DNA of 35,421 nucleotides from an uncultured Blastococcus sp. (GTDB lineage Bacteria > Actinomycetota > Actinomycetes > Mycobacteriales > Geodermatophilaceae): the NCBI GenBank assembly GCA_902805535.1, contig CADCTN010000162.1:1-35421 (forward strand). The letters are read 5' to 3'. Shown here piece after piece: positions 19,160 to 28,764 of the stretch. The notes beneath the pieces are model-generated. The model searched no databases. It had not been told where the DNA came from and saw only the letters and a program-made list of their open reading frames with translations. How positions within the stretch are numbered: position 1 is the stretch's first letter; every line of letters begins with the position of its first letter. Position numbers and translations under genes: made by a program.

Positions 19160-19942
19160 ATGACCGACACCCCCCGAGACCCGTTGCTCGACGTCCGGCC
19201 CGGCGACCGCTGGCTGGTCGCGGTCGCCCATCCCGACGACGAGACCTTCGGCTGCGGCTCGGCCATCGCCCGTGCCGCCGGGCAGGGTGCGGAGGTCACC
19301 GTCGTCTGCGCCACCCGCGGCGAGGCCGGTGAGTCCGTTCCCGGCTCCGTCGACGGGGTCGACCTCGGGACGGTCCGGGAGGGCGAACTGCGCCGGGCCG
19401 CCGAACGGCTCGGCGTCGGCAGCGTGGAGCTGCTCGGCTACCGCGACTCCGGGTTCGACGGCGACCTGCCGGAGGGTTCGCTGTGCGCTGCGCCGCTCGA
19501 CGAGGTGGCCGGCACCCTCGGCCTGCTGCTCGGGCGACTGAGGCCGCAGGTGCTGCTCACCCTGGACGGCAGCGACGGGCACCGCGACCACCTGCGCATC
19601 GGCGCGGCGGTCCGCCAGGCCGTCGTCTCCGCGGACGGCCCGGCACCCCTGCTGGTCGAGCAGTGCATTCCGAACAGCCTGCTGCGCCGGTGGCTGGACG
19701 AGATGCGCGCCGTCCGGCCTGACACCGCGTACCACTCCCTCGACCCCGCGACGCTCGGGCGGAGCGACGCCGACATCACCGACGTCCTCGACACCTCGGG
19801 TGTGCTCGACCGGCGGGAGGCCGCCATCGCCGAGCACCGCTCCCAGGTCTCCCCGTTCGACGGGCTCAGCGACGACCTCCGCCGCGCGTTCCTGACCACC
19901 GACCACCTCGCCCGGGTCGAGCCGGTCCGTCGCGGCGGCTAG
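19160..19942 (+). CDS. PIG-L/LmbE family zinc-dependent deacetylase
   Basis: A metallo-deacetylase of the family that includes MshB, Mca and LmbE, which remove acyl groups from N-acetylglucosaminyl substrates or conjugates. The 260-aa product has the zinc motif AHPDDE (residues 23-28) and the second histidine motif in DGSDGHRDHLRI. An alternative ATG at 19148 would add four residues (MDGH). It lies 38 nt downstream of pgl in the same direction and may be co-transcribed. The substrate cannot be told from sequence; a mycothiol-related role is possible in an actinomycete but not shown. Confidence 0.85.
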   Translation: MTDTPRDPLLDVRPGDRWLVAVAHPDDETFGCGSAIARAAGQGAEVTVVCATRGEAGESVPGSVDGVDLGTVREGELRRAAERLGVGSVELLGYRDSGFDGDLPEGSLCAAPLDEVAGTLGLLLGRLRPQVLLTLDGSDGHRDHLRIGAAVRQAVVSADGPAPLLVEQCIPNSLLRRWLDEMRAVRPDTAYHSLDPATLGRSDADITDVLDTSGVLDRREAAIAEHRSQVSPFDGLSDDLRRAFLTTDHLARVEPVRRGG

Positions 19943-19966
19943 ACACGGGCGGGTGCCGCCGGAGGG

Positions 19967-20308
19967 TCAGGCCCCGCGGCGCCGGTGCAGCCGGGTGAGG
20001 GCCTCCTGGAGGAGAGCGTCGCCGTCGGCGTCGCTGCGCCGCTCGCGGACGTAGGCCAGGTGGGTCTTGTACGGCTCCGTGCGGGGTGCCGGCGGCGGGT
20101 TCCGCTCGTCCTGCCCGGCCGGGAGTCCGCAGCGCGGGCAGTCCCAGAGCTCGGGCACGTCGGCGTCGGAGGCGAAGGCCACCCGCGTCTCGTGCCGGTT
20201 CGCGCACCAGAAGGCGATCCGGTTGCGCGGAGCCGCGTCGCCGCGCTCCGCCTCGCCCATCGGACCTGCCCCGACCCGGCTGCCCCGGATCGCGTTTCCA
20301 CCTGCCAC
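19967..20308 (-). CDS. rbpA: RNA polymerase-binding protein RbpA
   Basis: RbpA is an actinobacterial factor that binds RNA polymerase and the principal sigma factor and stabilises open complexes. The product shows GNAIRGSRVGAGPMGEAERG, a small zinc-ribbon-like core (FWCANRHE, then WDCPRCGLPAGQ) and the C-terminal sigma-contact helix region RTEPYKTHLAYVRERRSDADGDALLQEAL. I prefer the GTG at 20306-20308 (113 aa), because it follows a GGGGG and gives the usual N-terminus; an ATG at 20342-20344 would add 12 residues. It converges with the PIG-L gene across 24 nt. Confidence 0.85.
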   Translation of the reverse strand: MAGGNAIRGSRVGAGPMGEAERGDAAPRNRIAFWCANRHETRVAFASDADVPELWDCPRCGLPAGQDERNPPPAPRTEPYKTHLAYVRERRSDADGDALLQEALTRLHRRRGA

Positions 20309-20359
20309 GAGCGCCCCCAACGTGTTCGGGTCGGTGCGGCGCATCAGGGCCGCGCGGGC

Positions 20360-20365
20360 AGTTTA
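20360..20365 (-). promoter_or_regulatory. rbpA: Probable -10 element of rbpA
   Basis: TAAACT on the minus strand lies about 50 nt before the preferred GTG. A GTGACC at 20387-20392 is a weak -35 at 21 nt. A GGAAT at 20380-20384 recalls a SigR-type -35, but no matching GTT follows at 18-19 nt, so SigR control is not supported. Confidence 0.4.
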
Positions 20366-20402
20366 GGGCCTGGAGGGGCGGATTCCGGTCACGTTTTCGC
20401 TC

Positions 20403-20420
20403 CGGATCGGCACAGATCCG
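20403..20420 (-). terminator. Small hairpin after secG
   Basis: A 6-bp stem (20403-20408 with 20415-20420) with a 6-nt loop lies 28 nt beyond the secG stop. It is short and lacks a T-tract, so this is only a weak terminator candidate. Confidence 0.3.
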
Positions 20421-20447
20421 CAAGTGGTGCGGGAACCGGGTCCTTCG

Positions 20448-20681
20448 TCAGCCGACCTTGAGCAGGATCCCCAGGCCGACGATGCAGACGCTCCAGATGA
20501 GCGCGCAGAAGACGGTCAGCCGGTTGAGGTTCTTCTCCACGACCGAGGACCCGCTCAGCGACGAGGACACCGCGCCGCCGAACATGGAGGACAGACCGCC
20601 GCCCTTGCCCCGGTGCAGCAGGATCAGCACCACGAGGATCGTGCTGGTGAGGACCAGCAGCACGTTGAGGACCAGCTCCAT
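20448..20681 (-). CDS. secG: Protein translocase subunit SecG
   Basis: SecG is the small membrane subunit of the SecYEG export channel. The 77-aa product has two hydrophobic helices (about residues 3-20 and 55-75) and the family loop LLHRGKGGGLSSMFGG between them. GGAGAA precedes the ATG by about 6 nt. A -10-like TAGGCT lies at 20735-20740, overlapping the stop of the upstream lipoprotein gene, so secG may have its own promoter as well as read-through. The secG position next to tpiA-pgk-gap is a common bacterial arrangement. Confidence 0.95.
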   Translation of the reverse strand: MELVLNVLLVLTSTILVVLILLHRGKGGGLSSMFGGAVSSSLSGSSVVEKNLNRLTVFCALIWSVCIVGLGILLKVG

Positions 20682-20737
20682 GACGACTTCTCCAGGCTAG
20701 GCGGCCGGCTGACGACACCGGGCTCTGGACTACGAGC

Positions 20738-22519
20738 CTAACGGACGCCGGCAGTGGCCAGGTCGTAGCCGCTGTAGGGCTGCATCACCACGGCGTTGCG
20801 CAGCCGCTGCCCGGCGAGCAGCTGGACCCGCGTCTCGGCCAGCGGCACGTACACCGCGCTCGCGTCCACCGCGGTCAGCACCTCCTGCCAGGCGGCGCTG
20901 TCCCCGGACGCGCGAGCCGCATCGACCAGGCCGTTCACGGCGGGGTCGTCGAACCGGGCGTAGTTCGTGTTGCCCACCGACCTGATGCTGCGGCCGTCGA
21001 CGAGCGGGGCCAGGAACGACGCCGGTGTGGGGAAGTCCGCCGTCCAGGTGGCGAGGATGACGCCGTAGCCGTTGGCATCCACGCTGGCGGGGTCGCCGAC
21101 GTCGGTCGCGTAGAAGCTGGTCGCGCTCAGCGGTCGGACCTCGACCGCGATGCCGACCTCCCCGAGCTGCGCGGCAACCTCCTCGGCCACCTGGACGCCG
21201 GTCTGCGTGTCGGCGACGGCGAGGACCGTGCTGAACCCTTCGGGCATGCCGCAGGCCTCGAGCGAGGCCCGCGCGGCAGCGGCGTCGGCACCGGGGTCGG
21301 TGTCCTCGGGACCGCCGCCGAGACCGCGCGGCCAGAGCACGGAGCGGCGGACGGCGTTCTCGCCACCGCCGAGCTGCTCCTGCACCGCGGCCCGGTCGAC
21401 CGCCGCCGCGACCGCCGCCCGGCAGTGCGGGTTGTCCATCGGCGCGACATCGGTCGGCAGGGCCAGCAGCCGCAGGGAGCCGGTCGTGGTGTCGTCCACC
21501 CGGTTGCGCAGCGGGTCGTCCTCGTCGGCGTCGAGCCGGGCGGTGGTCGCGGCCTGGACGCCGGTCCCGGTGATGTCGAGGTCGGCGGACCCGGCGAGCA
21601 GGGCCTGGTCCCGCTCGACCCCGTTGAGGCCGGTCCGGACGACGACGCGGTCGGGCAGGGCGGTGCGGACGTCGTCGGTGGTCGGGTCCCACGCCGGGTT
21701 GCGCTCGAGCAGGATGCCGGCGGCCTGGTCGACCGAGGTGATGGCGTACGGACCGGAGGAGACGGGGTCGCCGCCGTAGCCGGCGCCGGTGTCGGACTCG
21801 ATGGGCACCGGGCTGCTGGAGGGCAGCGCCATGACGAACGGGAGGTCGGGCTGCGGCGCGCGGAGCCGGAAGACGATCGTCCGGTCGTCGGGGGTCTCGA
21901 TGGTCGGCAGACCCAGCTTGTCCGGCGTCTCCTCCTGGTAGGGACCGGCGTACTCGTTGCCGGGGACGTCGAGCAGGTCCACGACGTAGGTGGGGCCGCC
22001 GACGATGACGTCGGAGGCGAAGGACCGCTCGATGCCGTACTTCACGTCGCGGCTGGTGATCGGCCGACCGGTCTCGAACAGCACCCCCTCGCGGAGGGTG
22101 AACGTCCAGCTCAACCCGTCCTCCGACGGCGTGCCGAGATCGGTGGCCAGGTCCGGCACGAGCTCACCGGTGCGCCCGGGCTCGGAGGAGTAGGTGACCA
22201 GGGTGCGGGTGTAGAGCCGCATGAGGTTCCACACGCCGGGCAGGTAGGACCGCTGCGGGTCGAGGCTGTCGATCTCGGCCGACACGACGCGCAGCGTCTC
22301 CCCGGTCGCCGTCGACGGCGCGCGGACACCGGTCACGCCGGCGTCCGGCGTCCCCTCGACGACCGGGACGTCCGCCCGGCCGCCCGCGCCTCCTCCGCAG
22401 CTGACCGCGATGACGACGACCAGCACGACGACGGCCACGGCGGCCAGGATCCGGCGGCGGGGCGGCTTCTGGGCCCACGCGGGAAGGCGGTCGCCCTGCC
22501 GCTCCTCGGTCTTGTCCAC
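20738..22519 (-). CDS. Family-5 extracellular solute-binding lipoprotein (oligopeptide type), orphan
   Basis: A 593-aa ABC-transporter substrate-binding protein of the peptide/nickel/oligopeptide class. The N-terminus has a 23-residue charged cytoplasmic lead, a hydrophobic segment (about 24-38) and a lipobox-like IAVSC with the lipid-modified cysteine at about residue 41. The mature protein has the family opening LRVVSAEIDSLDPQRSYLPG, then WTFTLREGVLFETGRPITSRDVKYGIERSF. No permease or ATPase genes are adjacent; it lies alone between tpiA and secG. It could share a transporter encoded elsewhere or act as a sensor or chaperone-like lipoprotein. The GTG start at 22517-22519 has only a weak G-rich ribosome site. 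Confidence 0.88.
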   Translation of the reverse strand: MDKTEERQGDRLPAWAQKPPRRRILAAVAVVVLVVVIAVSCGGGAGGRADVPVVEGTPDAGVTGVRAPSTATGETLRVVSAEIDSLDPQRSYLPGVWNLMRLYTRTLVTYSSEPGRTGELVPDLATDLGTPSEDGLSWTFTLREGVLFETGRPITSRDVKYGIERSFASDVIVGGPTYVVDLLDVPGNEYAGPYQEETPDKLGLPTIETPDDRTIVFRLRAPQPDLPFVMALPSSSPVPIESDTGAGYGGDPVSSGPYAITSVDQAAGILLERNPAWDPTTDDVRTALPDRVVVRTGLNGVERDQALLAGSADLDITGTGVQAATTARLDADEDDPLRNRVDDTTTGSLRLLALPTDVAPMDNPHCRAAVAAAVDRAAVQEQLGGGENAVRRSVLWPRGLGGGPEDTDPGADAAAARASLEACGMPEGFSTVLAVADTQTGVQVAEEVAAQLGEVGIAVEVRPLSATSFYATDVGDPASVDANGYGVILATWTADFPTPASFLAPLVDGRSIRSVGNTNYARFDDPAVNGLVDAARASGDSAAWQEVLTAVDASAVYVPLAETRVQLLAGQRLRNAVVMQPYSGYDLATAGVR

Positions 22520-22524
22520 TGGCT

Positions 22525-22561
22525 GCTGCCGCCCCCACCCCGTGCGGCCGGCGGCGGCAGC
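22525..22561 (-). terminator. Hairpin between tpiA and the solute-binding protein gene
   Basis: A perfect 9-bp stem (22525-22533 with 22553-22561) with a 19-nt loop fills the gap between the tpiA stop and the next start. It may attenuate transcription past tpiA, and its 3' arm on the minus strand includes the G-rich sequence just before the next start codon, so it could also limit translation. Confidence 0.4.
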
Positions 22562-22566
22562 GGGGC

Positions 22567-23391
22567 TCAGCTGCCGTCGGCGGCGATCCGACAGATCTGC
22601 GCGAACTCGTCGGAGTCCAGGCTCGCGCCCCCGACAAGTGCACCGTCGATGTCCGGCCCGGCCAGGATCCCGGCCGTGCTCGCGGCCTTCACCGACCCGC
22701 CGTAGAGGATACGGACGGCGCCGGCCGTCTCCGGGCCGAACCGCCCGGCGAGCCGCGACCGGAGTGCCCCGCAGACCTCCTGGGCGAGCTCCGGCGTCGC
22801 GACCTCGCCGGTGCCGATCGCCCAGACCGGCTCGTAGGCGATGACCAGCCCGGCTGCCTGCTCGGCGGACACCCCCTCGAGCGAGGCGTCCAGCTGGGCG
22901 TCGCAGAAGCCGACGTGCTCACCGGCCTTGCGGATGTCGAGCCCCTCCCCCACGCACACGATCGGGACGACGCCGTGCCGGAGGGCCGCCCGCTCCTTGG
23001 CCGCGACGACCGCGTCGTCCTCGGCGTGCAGGGCCCGCCGCTCGGAGTGGCCGACGGTGACGTACTGGCAGGCCAGCGCGGCCAGCATGGCGCCGCTGAC
23101 CTCGCCGGTGTAGGCCCCGGAGTCGTGCGCGGACAGGTCCTGCGCGCCGAAGCCGACGGAGAGCTTGTCGCCGGTCACCAGGGTCTGCACGCTGCGCAGC
23201 GCGGTGAACGGGGGCAGGACGACGGCCTCGACGGTGTCGAGCACCGACCCGGACACCGTGAAGGCCAGCTTCTGCACCAGGCCGATGGCGTCCAGATGCG
23301 TCATGTGCATCTTCCAGTTGCCGGCGATCAGCGTGCGCCGGTCACCGCCCTGGAAGGCGCCCCGCCTGGGGGTGGAGTCCCGCCGCGCCAT
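22567..23391 (-). CDS. tpiA: Triosephosphate isomerase
   Basis: Interconverts dihydroxyacetone phosphate and glyceraldehyde-3-phosphate. The 274-aa product has the catalytic residues in their motifs: Asn25 and Lys27 in GNWKMHM, His115 in VTVGHSERR and Glu187 in [11 protein letters not shown], with the phosphate loop ILYGGSVKA near the end. The first 20 residues are a basic extension ([18 protein letters not shown]), slightly longer than usual. The ATG at 23389-23391 overlaps the pgk stop by one base (TGATG). Confidence 0.96.
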   Translation of the reverse strand: MARRDSTPRRGAFQGGDRRTLIAGNWKMHMTHLDAIGLVQKLAFTVSGSVLDTVEAVVLPPFTALRSVQTLVTGDKLSVGFGAQDLSAHDSGAYTGEVSGAMLAALACQYVTVGHSERRALHAEDDAVVAAKERAALRHGVVPIVCVGEGLDIRKAGEHVGFCDAQLDASLEGVSAEQAAGLVIAYEPVWAIGTGEVATPELAQEVCGALRSRLAGRFGPETAGAVRILYGGSVKAASTAGILAGPDIDGALVGGASLDSDEFAQICRIAADGS

Positions 23392-24616
23392 CACTGCCCC
23401 GATCCGCCGGCCAGCACCTCGAGGCCGGGCAGCTCCCGGCCCTCCAGGTACTCCAGCGACGCGCCGCCGCCGGTGCTGATGTGCCCGTAGCTGTCCTCGT
23501 CGAGCCCGAGCCGGCGGACCGCGGCCGCGGAGTCCCCGCCGCCGACCACCGAGAGCCCGGCGACGGCGCCCACGGCCTGGGCGACCCCGCGGGTGCCGGC
23601 CTGGAAGGGTGCCAGCTCGAAGACGCCCATCGGCCCGTTCCAGAACACGGTGCGGGCGTCGCCCAGCGTCGTCCCGAACAGCTCGACCGTGCGCGGGCCG
23701 ACGTCCAGGCCCAGCTGGTCGTCCGGGATCGCGCCGACCGGGACGACCGTGGTCCCGGCCTCGGCGCTGAACTCCGGAGAGCAGACGACGTCGACCGGCA
23801 GCACGATGCGGTTCCCGGCCTCGGCCAGCAGCCGGCGGCAGGTGTCGACCTGGTCGGCCTCCAGCAGCGACTTGCCGACGCCGTGACCCTGCGCGGCGAG
23901 GAACGTGAAGCACATGCCGCCGCCGACCAGCAGCCGGTCGACCTTGGGCAGCAGCGCCTCGATGACGGCCAGCTTGTCGCTGACCTTGGAGCCGCCGAGG
24001 ACGACCACGTAGGGCCGCTCGGGGTCGGTGACCAACCGGGTCAGCACCTCGAGCTCACGGGCGACGAGCCGGCCGGCCGCGTGCGGCAGCCGCTCGGCGA
24101 CGTCGAACACCGAGGCGTGCCTGCGGTGCACCGCTCCGAAGGCGTCGTCGACGTAGACGTCGGCCAGGGCGGCCAGCCGGTCGGCCAGCGCTCCCCGCTC
24201 GGCGTCGTCCTTCGACGTCTCGGCGGCCTCGAACCGGACGTTCTCCAGCAGCAGCACGTCGCCGTCGGCAAGGGCGGCCGCCTTCGCCCGCGCGTCCTCG
24301 CCGGCGACGTCGCCGGCCAGCGGCACCGTCGTCCCCAGGAGCTCGCCCAGGCGCGCAGCGACCGGCGCGAGGGAGAACTGCGGGTCGGGCGTGCCCTTGG
24401 GCCGGCCGAGGTGGGCCGCCACGATCACGCGGGCGCCCGCGTCGCGCAGCGCCCGCAGGGTGGGGAGGCTGGCACGGATGCGGCCGTCGTCGGTGATCGC
24501 CCCGGTCTGCTTGTCCAGCGGGACGTTGAGGTCGGCGCGCAGCAGCACGCGCCGACCGGCGACGCCCTCGCCGATGAGGTCGTCGACACTCCGGAAGGAG
24601 CCGTCAGCGGGGTGCA

Positions 24617-24617
<1 letters not shown>
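23391..24617 (-). CDS. pgk: Phosphoglycerate kinase
   Basis: Catalyses ATP formation from 1,3-bisphosphoglycerate. The 408-aa product shows the N-domain motif [13 protein letters not shown], the substrate-binding histidine and arginine region [12 protein letters not shown], the [11 protein letters not shown] strand, [19 protein letters not shown], and the nucleotide-binding C-terminal segment [15 protein letters not shown] followed by [13 protein letters not shown]. The ATG at 24615-24617 overlaps the gap stop in TGATG form; the frame continues upstream only as a shadow of gap. Confidence 0.97.
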
Positions 24618-25687
<1,070 letters not shown>

Positions 25688-25701
25688 TCGGTCCCGGACG
25701 A

Positions 25702-25742
25702 CTCCGGCTCCCGCCGCCCGGACGGGCGGGCGGGAGCCGGAG
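25702..25742 (-). terminator. Long GC hairpin terminator after whiA
   Basis: An 18-bp stem with a single bulged G (25702-25719 with 25724-25742) and a GGAC loop lies 19 nt beyond the whiA stop. It is the strongest hairpin in the window and lacks a T-tract. It separates the uvrC-rapZ-yvcK-whiA transcript from gap. Confidence 0.75.
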
Positions 25743-25761
25743 GTGATGCCGTTCGCTCCTG

Positions 25762-26742
25762 CTACTGCGCGAGCATGTCGTCGGTGACCACGGACTCGGT
25801 GTCCGGGATGCCGAGGTCCTTGGCCCGCTTGTCGGCCATCGCCAGCAGACGCCGTATGCGGCCGGCGACGGCGTCCTTGGTCATCGGCGGATCGGCCCGC
25901 TGGCCGAGCTCCTCCAGCGACGCCTGGCCGAACTCCAGGCGCAGCCGCCCGGCGACGAGCAGGTGCTCGGGGGCGTCGTTGGCCAGGATCTCCAGCGCGC
26001 GCTCCACGCGGGCACTGGCGGCGACGGCCGCGCGGGCCGACCGGCGCAGGTTGGCGTCGTCGAAGTTGGCCAGCCGGTTGGCCGTCGCCCGCACCTCGCG
26101 GCGCATCCGACGCTCCTCCCAGGCCAGGACGGCGTCGTGCGCGCCCATGCGGGTGAGCAGCGCGCTGATGCCGTCGCCGTCGCGGATGACGACCCGGTCG
26201 GCGCCGCGGACCTCGCGCGCCTTCGCCGGGATGCCCAGCCGGCGCGCGGCGCCCACGAGCGCCATGGCCGCCTCGGGCCCGGGGCAGGTCACTTCCAGCG
26301 AGGAGGACCGGCCGGGCTCGGTGAGTGAGCCGTGGGCGAGGAACGCACCTCGCCAGGCCGCCTCTGCGTCGTTGATGCCGCCCGACACGACCGAGGGCGG
26401 CAGCCCGCGGACCGGCCGCCCGCGCTGGTCCACCAGCCCGGTCTGCCGGGCCAGTCCTTCACCGTGCTTCGCGATCCGGACCAGGTAACGCACGCCGCGG
26501 CGGATGTTGCCGCCCGCCAGCACGCTCACCCCGCTCGTGTAGCCGTACACCTCGCTGATGTCGCGGCGCAGGCGCCGGGCGACCGAGCCCGTGTCCAGCT
26601 CGGCCTCGATGACCACTCGTCCGCCCACGATGTGCAGGCCGCCCGAGAAGCGCAGCAGCGCGGTGACCTCTGCCTTGCGCTCCGAGGTCTTCGTGCACTC
26701 GACCCGTGAGAGCTCGTCCTTGACCATTGCGGTCATCGCCAT
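25762..26742 (-). CDS. whiA: Sporulation/cell-division regulator WhiA
   Basis: WhiA is a DNA-binding protein with a degenerate LAGLIDADG homing-endonuclease fold plus a C-terminal helix-turn-helix; in Streptomyces it controls sporulation septation with WhiB. The 326-aa product begins [15 protein letters not shown] and has [43 protein letters not shown], and a C-terminal HTH region [34 protein letters not shown]. The ATG at 26740-26742 follows AAGGGGA; a second ATG at 26734-26736 is possible. It lies downstream of yvcK as in most Gram-positives. Confidence 0.96.
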   Translation of the reverse strand: MAMTAMVKDELSRVECTKTSERKAEVTALLRFSGGLHIVGGRVVIEAELDTGSVARRLRRDISEVYGYTSGVSVLAGGNIRRGVRYLVRIAKHGEGLARQTGLVDQRGRPVRGLPPSVVSGGINDAEAAWRGAFLAHGSLTEPGRSSSLEVTCPGPEAAMALVGAARRLGIPAKAREVRGADRVVIRDGDGISALLTRMGAHDAVLAWEERRMRREVRATANRLANFDDANLRRSARAAVAASARVERALEILANDAPEHLLVAGRLRLEFGQASLEELGQRADPPMTKDAVAGRIRRLLAMADKRAKDLGIPDTESVVTDDMLAQ

Positions 26743-26822
26743 GTGCGGCGTCCCCTTCCCCCTTGTTCCGACCGCCCAGGACCGACAGCTCTCGCCATCC
26801 CTCCCGATTCCTGATCAGACAT
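26733..26822 (-). CDS. Possible 29-aa ORF between yvcK and whiA
   Basis: An ATG at 26820-26822, preceded by AAGGGA at about 5 nt, opens a 29-residue frame ([20 protein letters not shown], then a basic Gly/Arg tail). Its TGA overlaps the third codon (ATG) of whiA. The ribosome site is better than average, so this may be a leader ORF that couples translation to whiA. It may equally be chance. I do not recognise the peptide. Confidence 0.35.
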   Translation of the reverse strand: MSDQESGGMARAVGPGRSEQGGRGRRTWR

Positions 26823-26833
26823 CCGTATCCCTT

Positions 26834-27787
26834 TCAGCGCGCACCGGCCACGGAGGCCAGCGCGGCGGACAGGCGCACGGGATCGTGCCGTGGTGCGCCG
26901 TCGAGCTCGGCGACCGGAGCCAGGACCAGCTCGGCGCCGCACTCGCGTACCGCAGACAGCAGACCACGACGGTCAACCACCGAACCAGCATCGGCGATCA
27001 CCGTGTGCAACGCCACCCCGCCCAAGTGTGCCTGCAGGACGCTCAAATGCTTCTCCGGGGAGAAGCCGTCGGTCTCCCCGGGCTGCGGCACGAGGTTCAG
27101 GACGACCACCACCTTGGCCCGCGTTTCCGCCAGCGCCGTCCGCAATCGGGGCACGAGCAGATGCGGCAGGACGGAGGTGTACCAGGACCCGGGTCCGAGC
27201 GAGATGACGTCGGCCGCGGCGATCGCCTCGAGCACGGCCGGGTGCACGGGTGGGTCCGCGGGAGAGACGAGGATCTCGCGGACGTGCCCGGGGGTGGCCG
27301 CGATCGCCACCTGCCCGCGGATCGTGCGACGGCGCTCGGGGTCGTCCGGGTCGGTGGTGTCCACCTGCGCCACGAGGTCCAGTGGCACGTCGGCCATCGG
27401 CAGCACGCGGCCGCAGCAGCCGAGCAGGCCGGCGAGGTCGTCGAGCGCCCGGGTGGTGTCGCCGCCGTGCATCTCGGTCAGGCCGGTCAGCATCAGGTTG
27501 CCGACCGGGTGCCCGGCGAGGACGCCGGAGCCGCCGAGCCGATGCTGCAGGAGCGCCGCCAACTCCTGCCCACGGACGTCGTCGCCGGCGAGGGCGGCCA
27601 GGGCCATCCGGAGGTCGCCGGGGGGCAGGACGGGCATCTCACGGCGGATGCGGCCCGAGGAGCCGCCGTCGTCGGCGACGGTGACGACCGCCGTCAGCTC
27701 CGGGGTGATCCGCCGCCACGCGACCAGCGCGGCGGCCAGCCCGTGCCCCCCGCCGAAGGCCACGACCCGGGGATGCTGGCTGCCCAC
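26834..27787 (-). CDS. yvcK: YvcK/CofD-like protein (gluconeogenesis factor)
   Basis: YvcK proteins bind UDP-sugars and are needed for normal growth on gluconeogenic carbon and for cell shape in Bacillus and mycobacteria (where the homologue is called CuvA). The 317-aa product has the nucleotide-binding VVAFGGGHGLAAAL (residues 8-21), VTVADDGGSSGRIR, PPGDLRMALAALA, and VISLGPGSWYTSVLPHLLV, all standard for the family. The GTG start at 27785-27787 shares one base with the rapZ TAG stop. Confidence 0.93.
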   Translation of the reverse strand: MGSQHPRVVAFGGGHGLAAALVAWRRITPELTAVVTVADDGGSSGRIRREMPVLPPGDLRMALAALAGDDVRGQELAALLQHRLGGSGVLAGHPVGNLMLTGLTEMHGGDTTRALDDLAGLLGCCGRVLPMADVPLDLVAQVDTTDPDDPERRRTIRGQVAIAATPGHVREILVSPADPPVHPAVLEAIAAADVISLGPGSWYTSVLPHLLVPRLRTALAETRAKVVVVLNLVPQPGETDGFSPEKHLSVLQAHLGGVALHTVIADAGSVVDRRGLLSAVRECGAELVLAPVAELDGAPRHDPVRLSAALASVAGAR

Positions 27788-28764
27788 TACTCGCGGCCGA
27801 GGTCGCGGTGCCGGGCCGCGGCCGTCAGCCCCTCGTCCGTGAGCCGGCGGGCGAACTCCTCGGCGATCGCCACGCTGCGGTGCTTGCCGCCGGTGCAGCC
27901 CACCGCGAGCGTCAGGTAGCGCTTGCCCTCCCGGCGGTAGCCGGGGATCAGCAGGCGCAGCACGTCGGTGTAGCGGTCCAGGAACTCCCCCGCGTCGTCC
28001 TGGCCGAGGACGTAGGCGCTCACGTCGGGGTCCTGCCCGGTCTTGGCGCGCAACTCCGGGATCCAGTGCGGGTTGGGCAGGAACCGAGCGTCGATGACCA
28101 GGTCGGCGTCCAGCGGCAGCCCGTACTTGAAGCCGAAACTCATGACCGTCGCGGTGAGCGGTTGGGTACGGCCCTCGCGGGCGAAGGCGTTCTCCAGCGT
28201 CGCGCGGAGCTGGTGGACGTTGAGGTCACTGGTGTCGACCCAGAGGTCGGCCTCCCCCGCGATCCCGGTGAGCAACGCCCGCTCGGCCGAGATGCCGTCG
28301 CTCAGCGTGCCGTTGCCCTGCAGCGGGTGCTCGCGGCGCACCGACTCGTACCGTCGGACCAGCACGTCGTCGCGGGCGTGGACGTAGATGACGCGGGGGC
28401 GGTTGCCCGCGTCGGCCAGCACCCGGAGGGCCTCCTGCAGATCGCTGGAAAAGGCCCGGCTGCGCACGTCGACGACGGCGGCGAAGCGGCGGAGGTCGCC
28501 CCGGGCACCCAGCTCCACCATGGGCTGCAGGAGCGCCGGGGGCAGGTTGTCGACGACGAACCAGCCCAGGTCCTCCAGGACCCGGCCCGCGCTGAGCTTG
28601 CCCGCCCCCGAGAGCCCCGTGACGACGACGATCTCCAGAGGCGCGACCTCGGTGGACGCGGGGTCCAGCGCCGGCTCGACCTCGCTCTGCGGACCCACCG
28701 GGCCGTCGTGGGCACCCGCCGGCGGGCCCTTCCCGTCCAACCCCTCGGACGTCCCGGTGGTCAC
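27787..28764 (-). CDS. rapZ: RapZ/YvcJ family nucleotide-binding protein
   Basis: RapZ-like proteins bind nucleotides and, in enterobacteria, guide RNase E to small RNAs; the actinobacterial role is less clear. The 325-aa product has the P-loop region [21 protein letters not shown] (about residues 48-67), [11 protein letters not shown], and a C-terminal domain with [25 protein letters not shown] and [19 protein letters not shown]. In the P-loop the lysine is followed by Leu, not the usual Ser or Thr. The first 40 residues are a poorly conserved acidic extension. The GTG start overlaps the uvrC stop (GTGA). Confidence 0.92.
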   Translation of the reverse strand: MTTGTSEGLDGKGPPAGAHDGPVGPQSEVEPALDPASTEVAPLEIVVVTGLSGAGKLSAGRVLEDLGWFVVDNLPPALLQPMVELGARGDLRRFAAVVDVRSRAFSSDLQEALRVLADAGNRPRVIYVHARDDVLVRRYESVRREHPLQGNGTLSDGISAERALLTGIAGEADLWVDTSDLNVHQLRATLENAFAREGRTQPLTATVMSFGFKYGLPLDADLVIDARFLPNPHWIPELRAKTGQDPDVSAYVLGQDDAGEFLDRYTDVLRLLIPGYRREGKRYLTLAVGCTGGKHRSVAIAEEFARRLTDEGLTAAARHRDLGRE

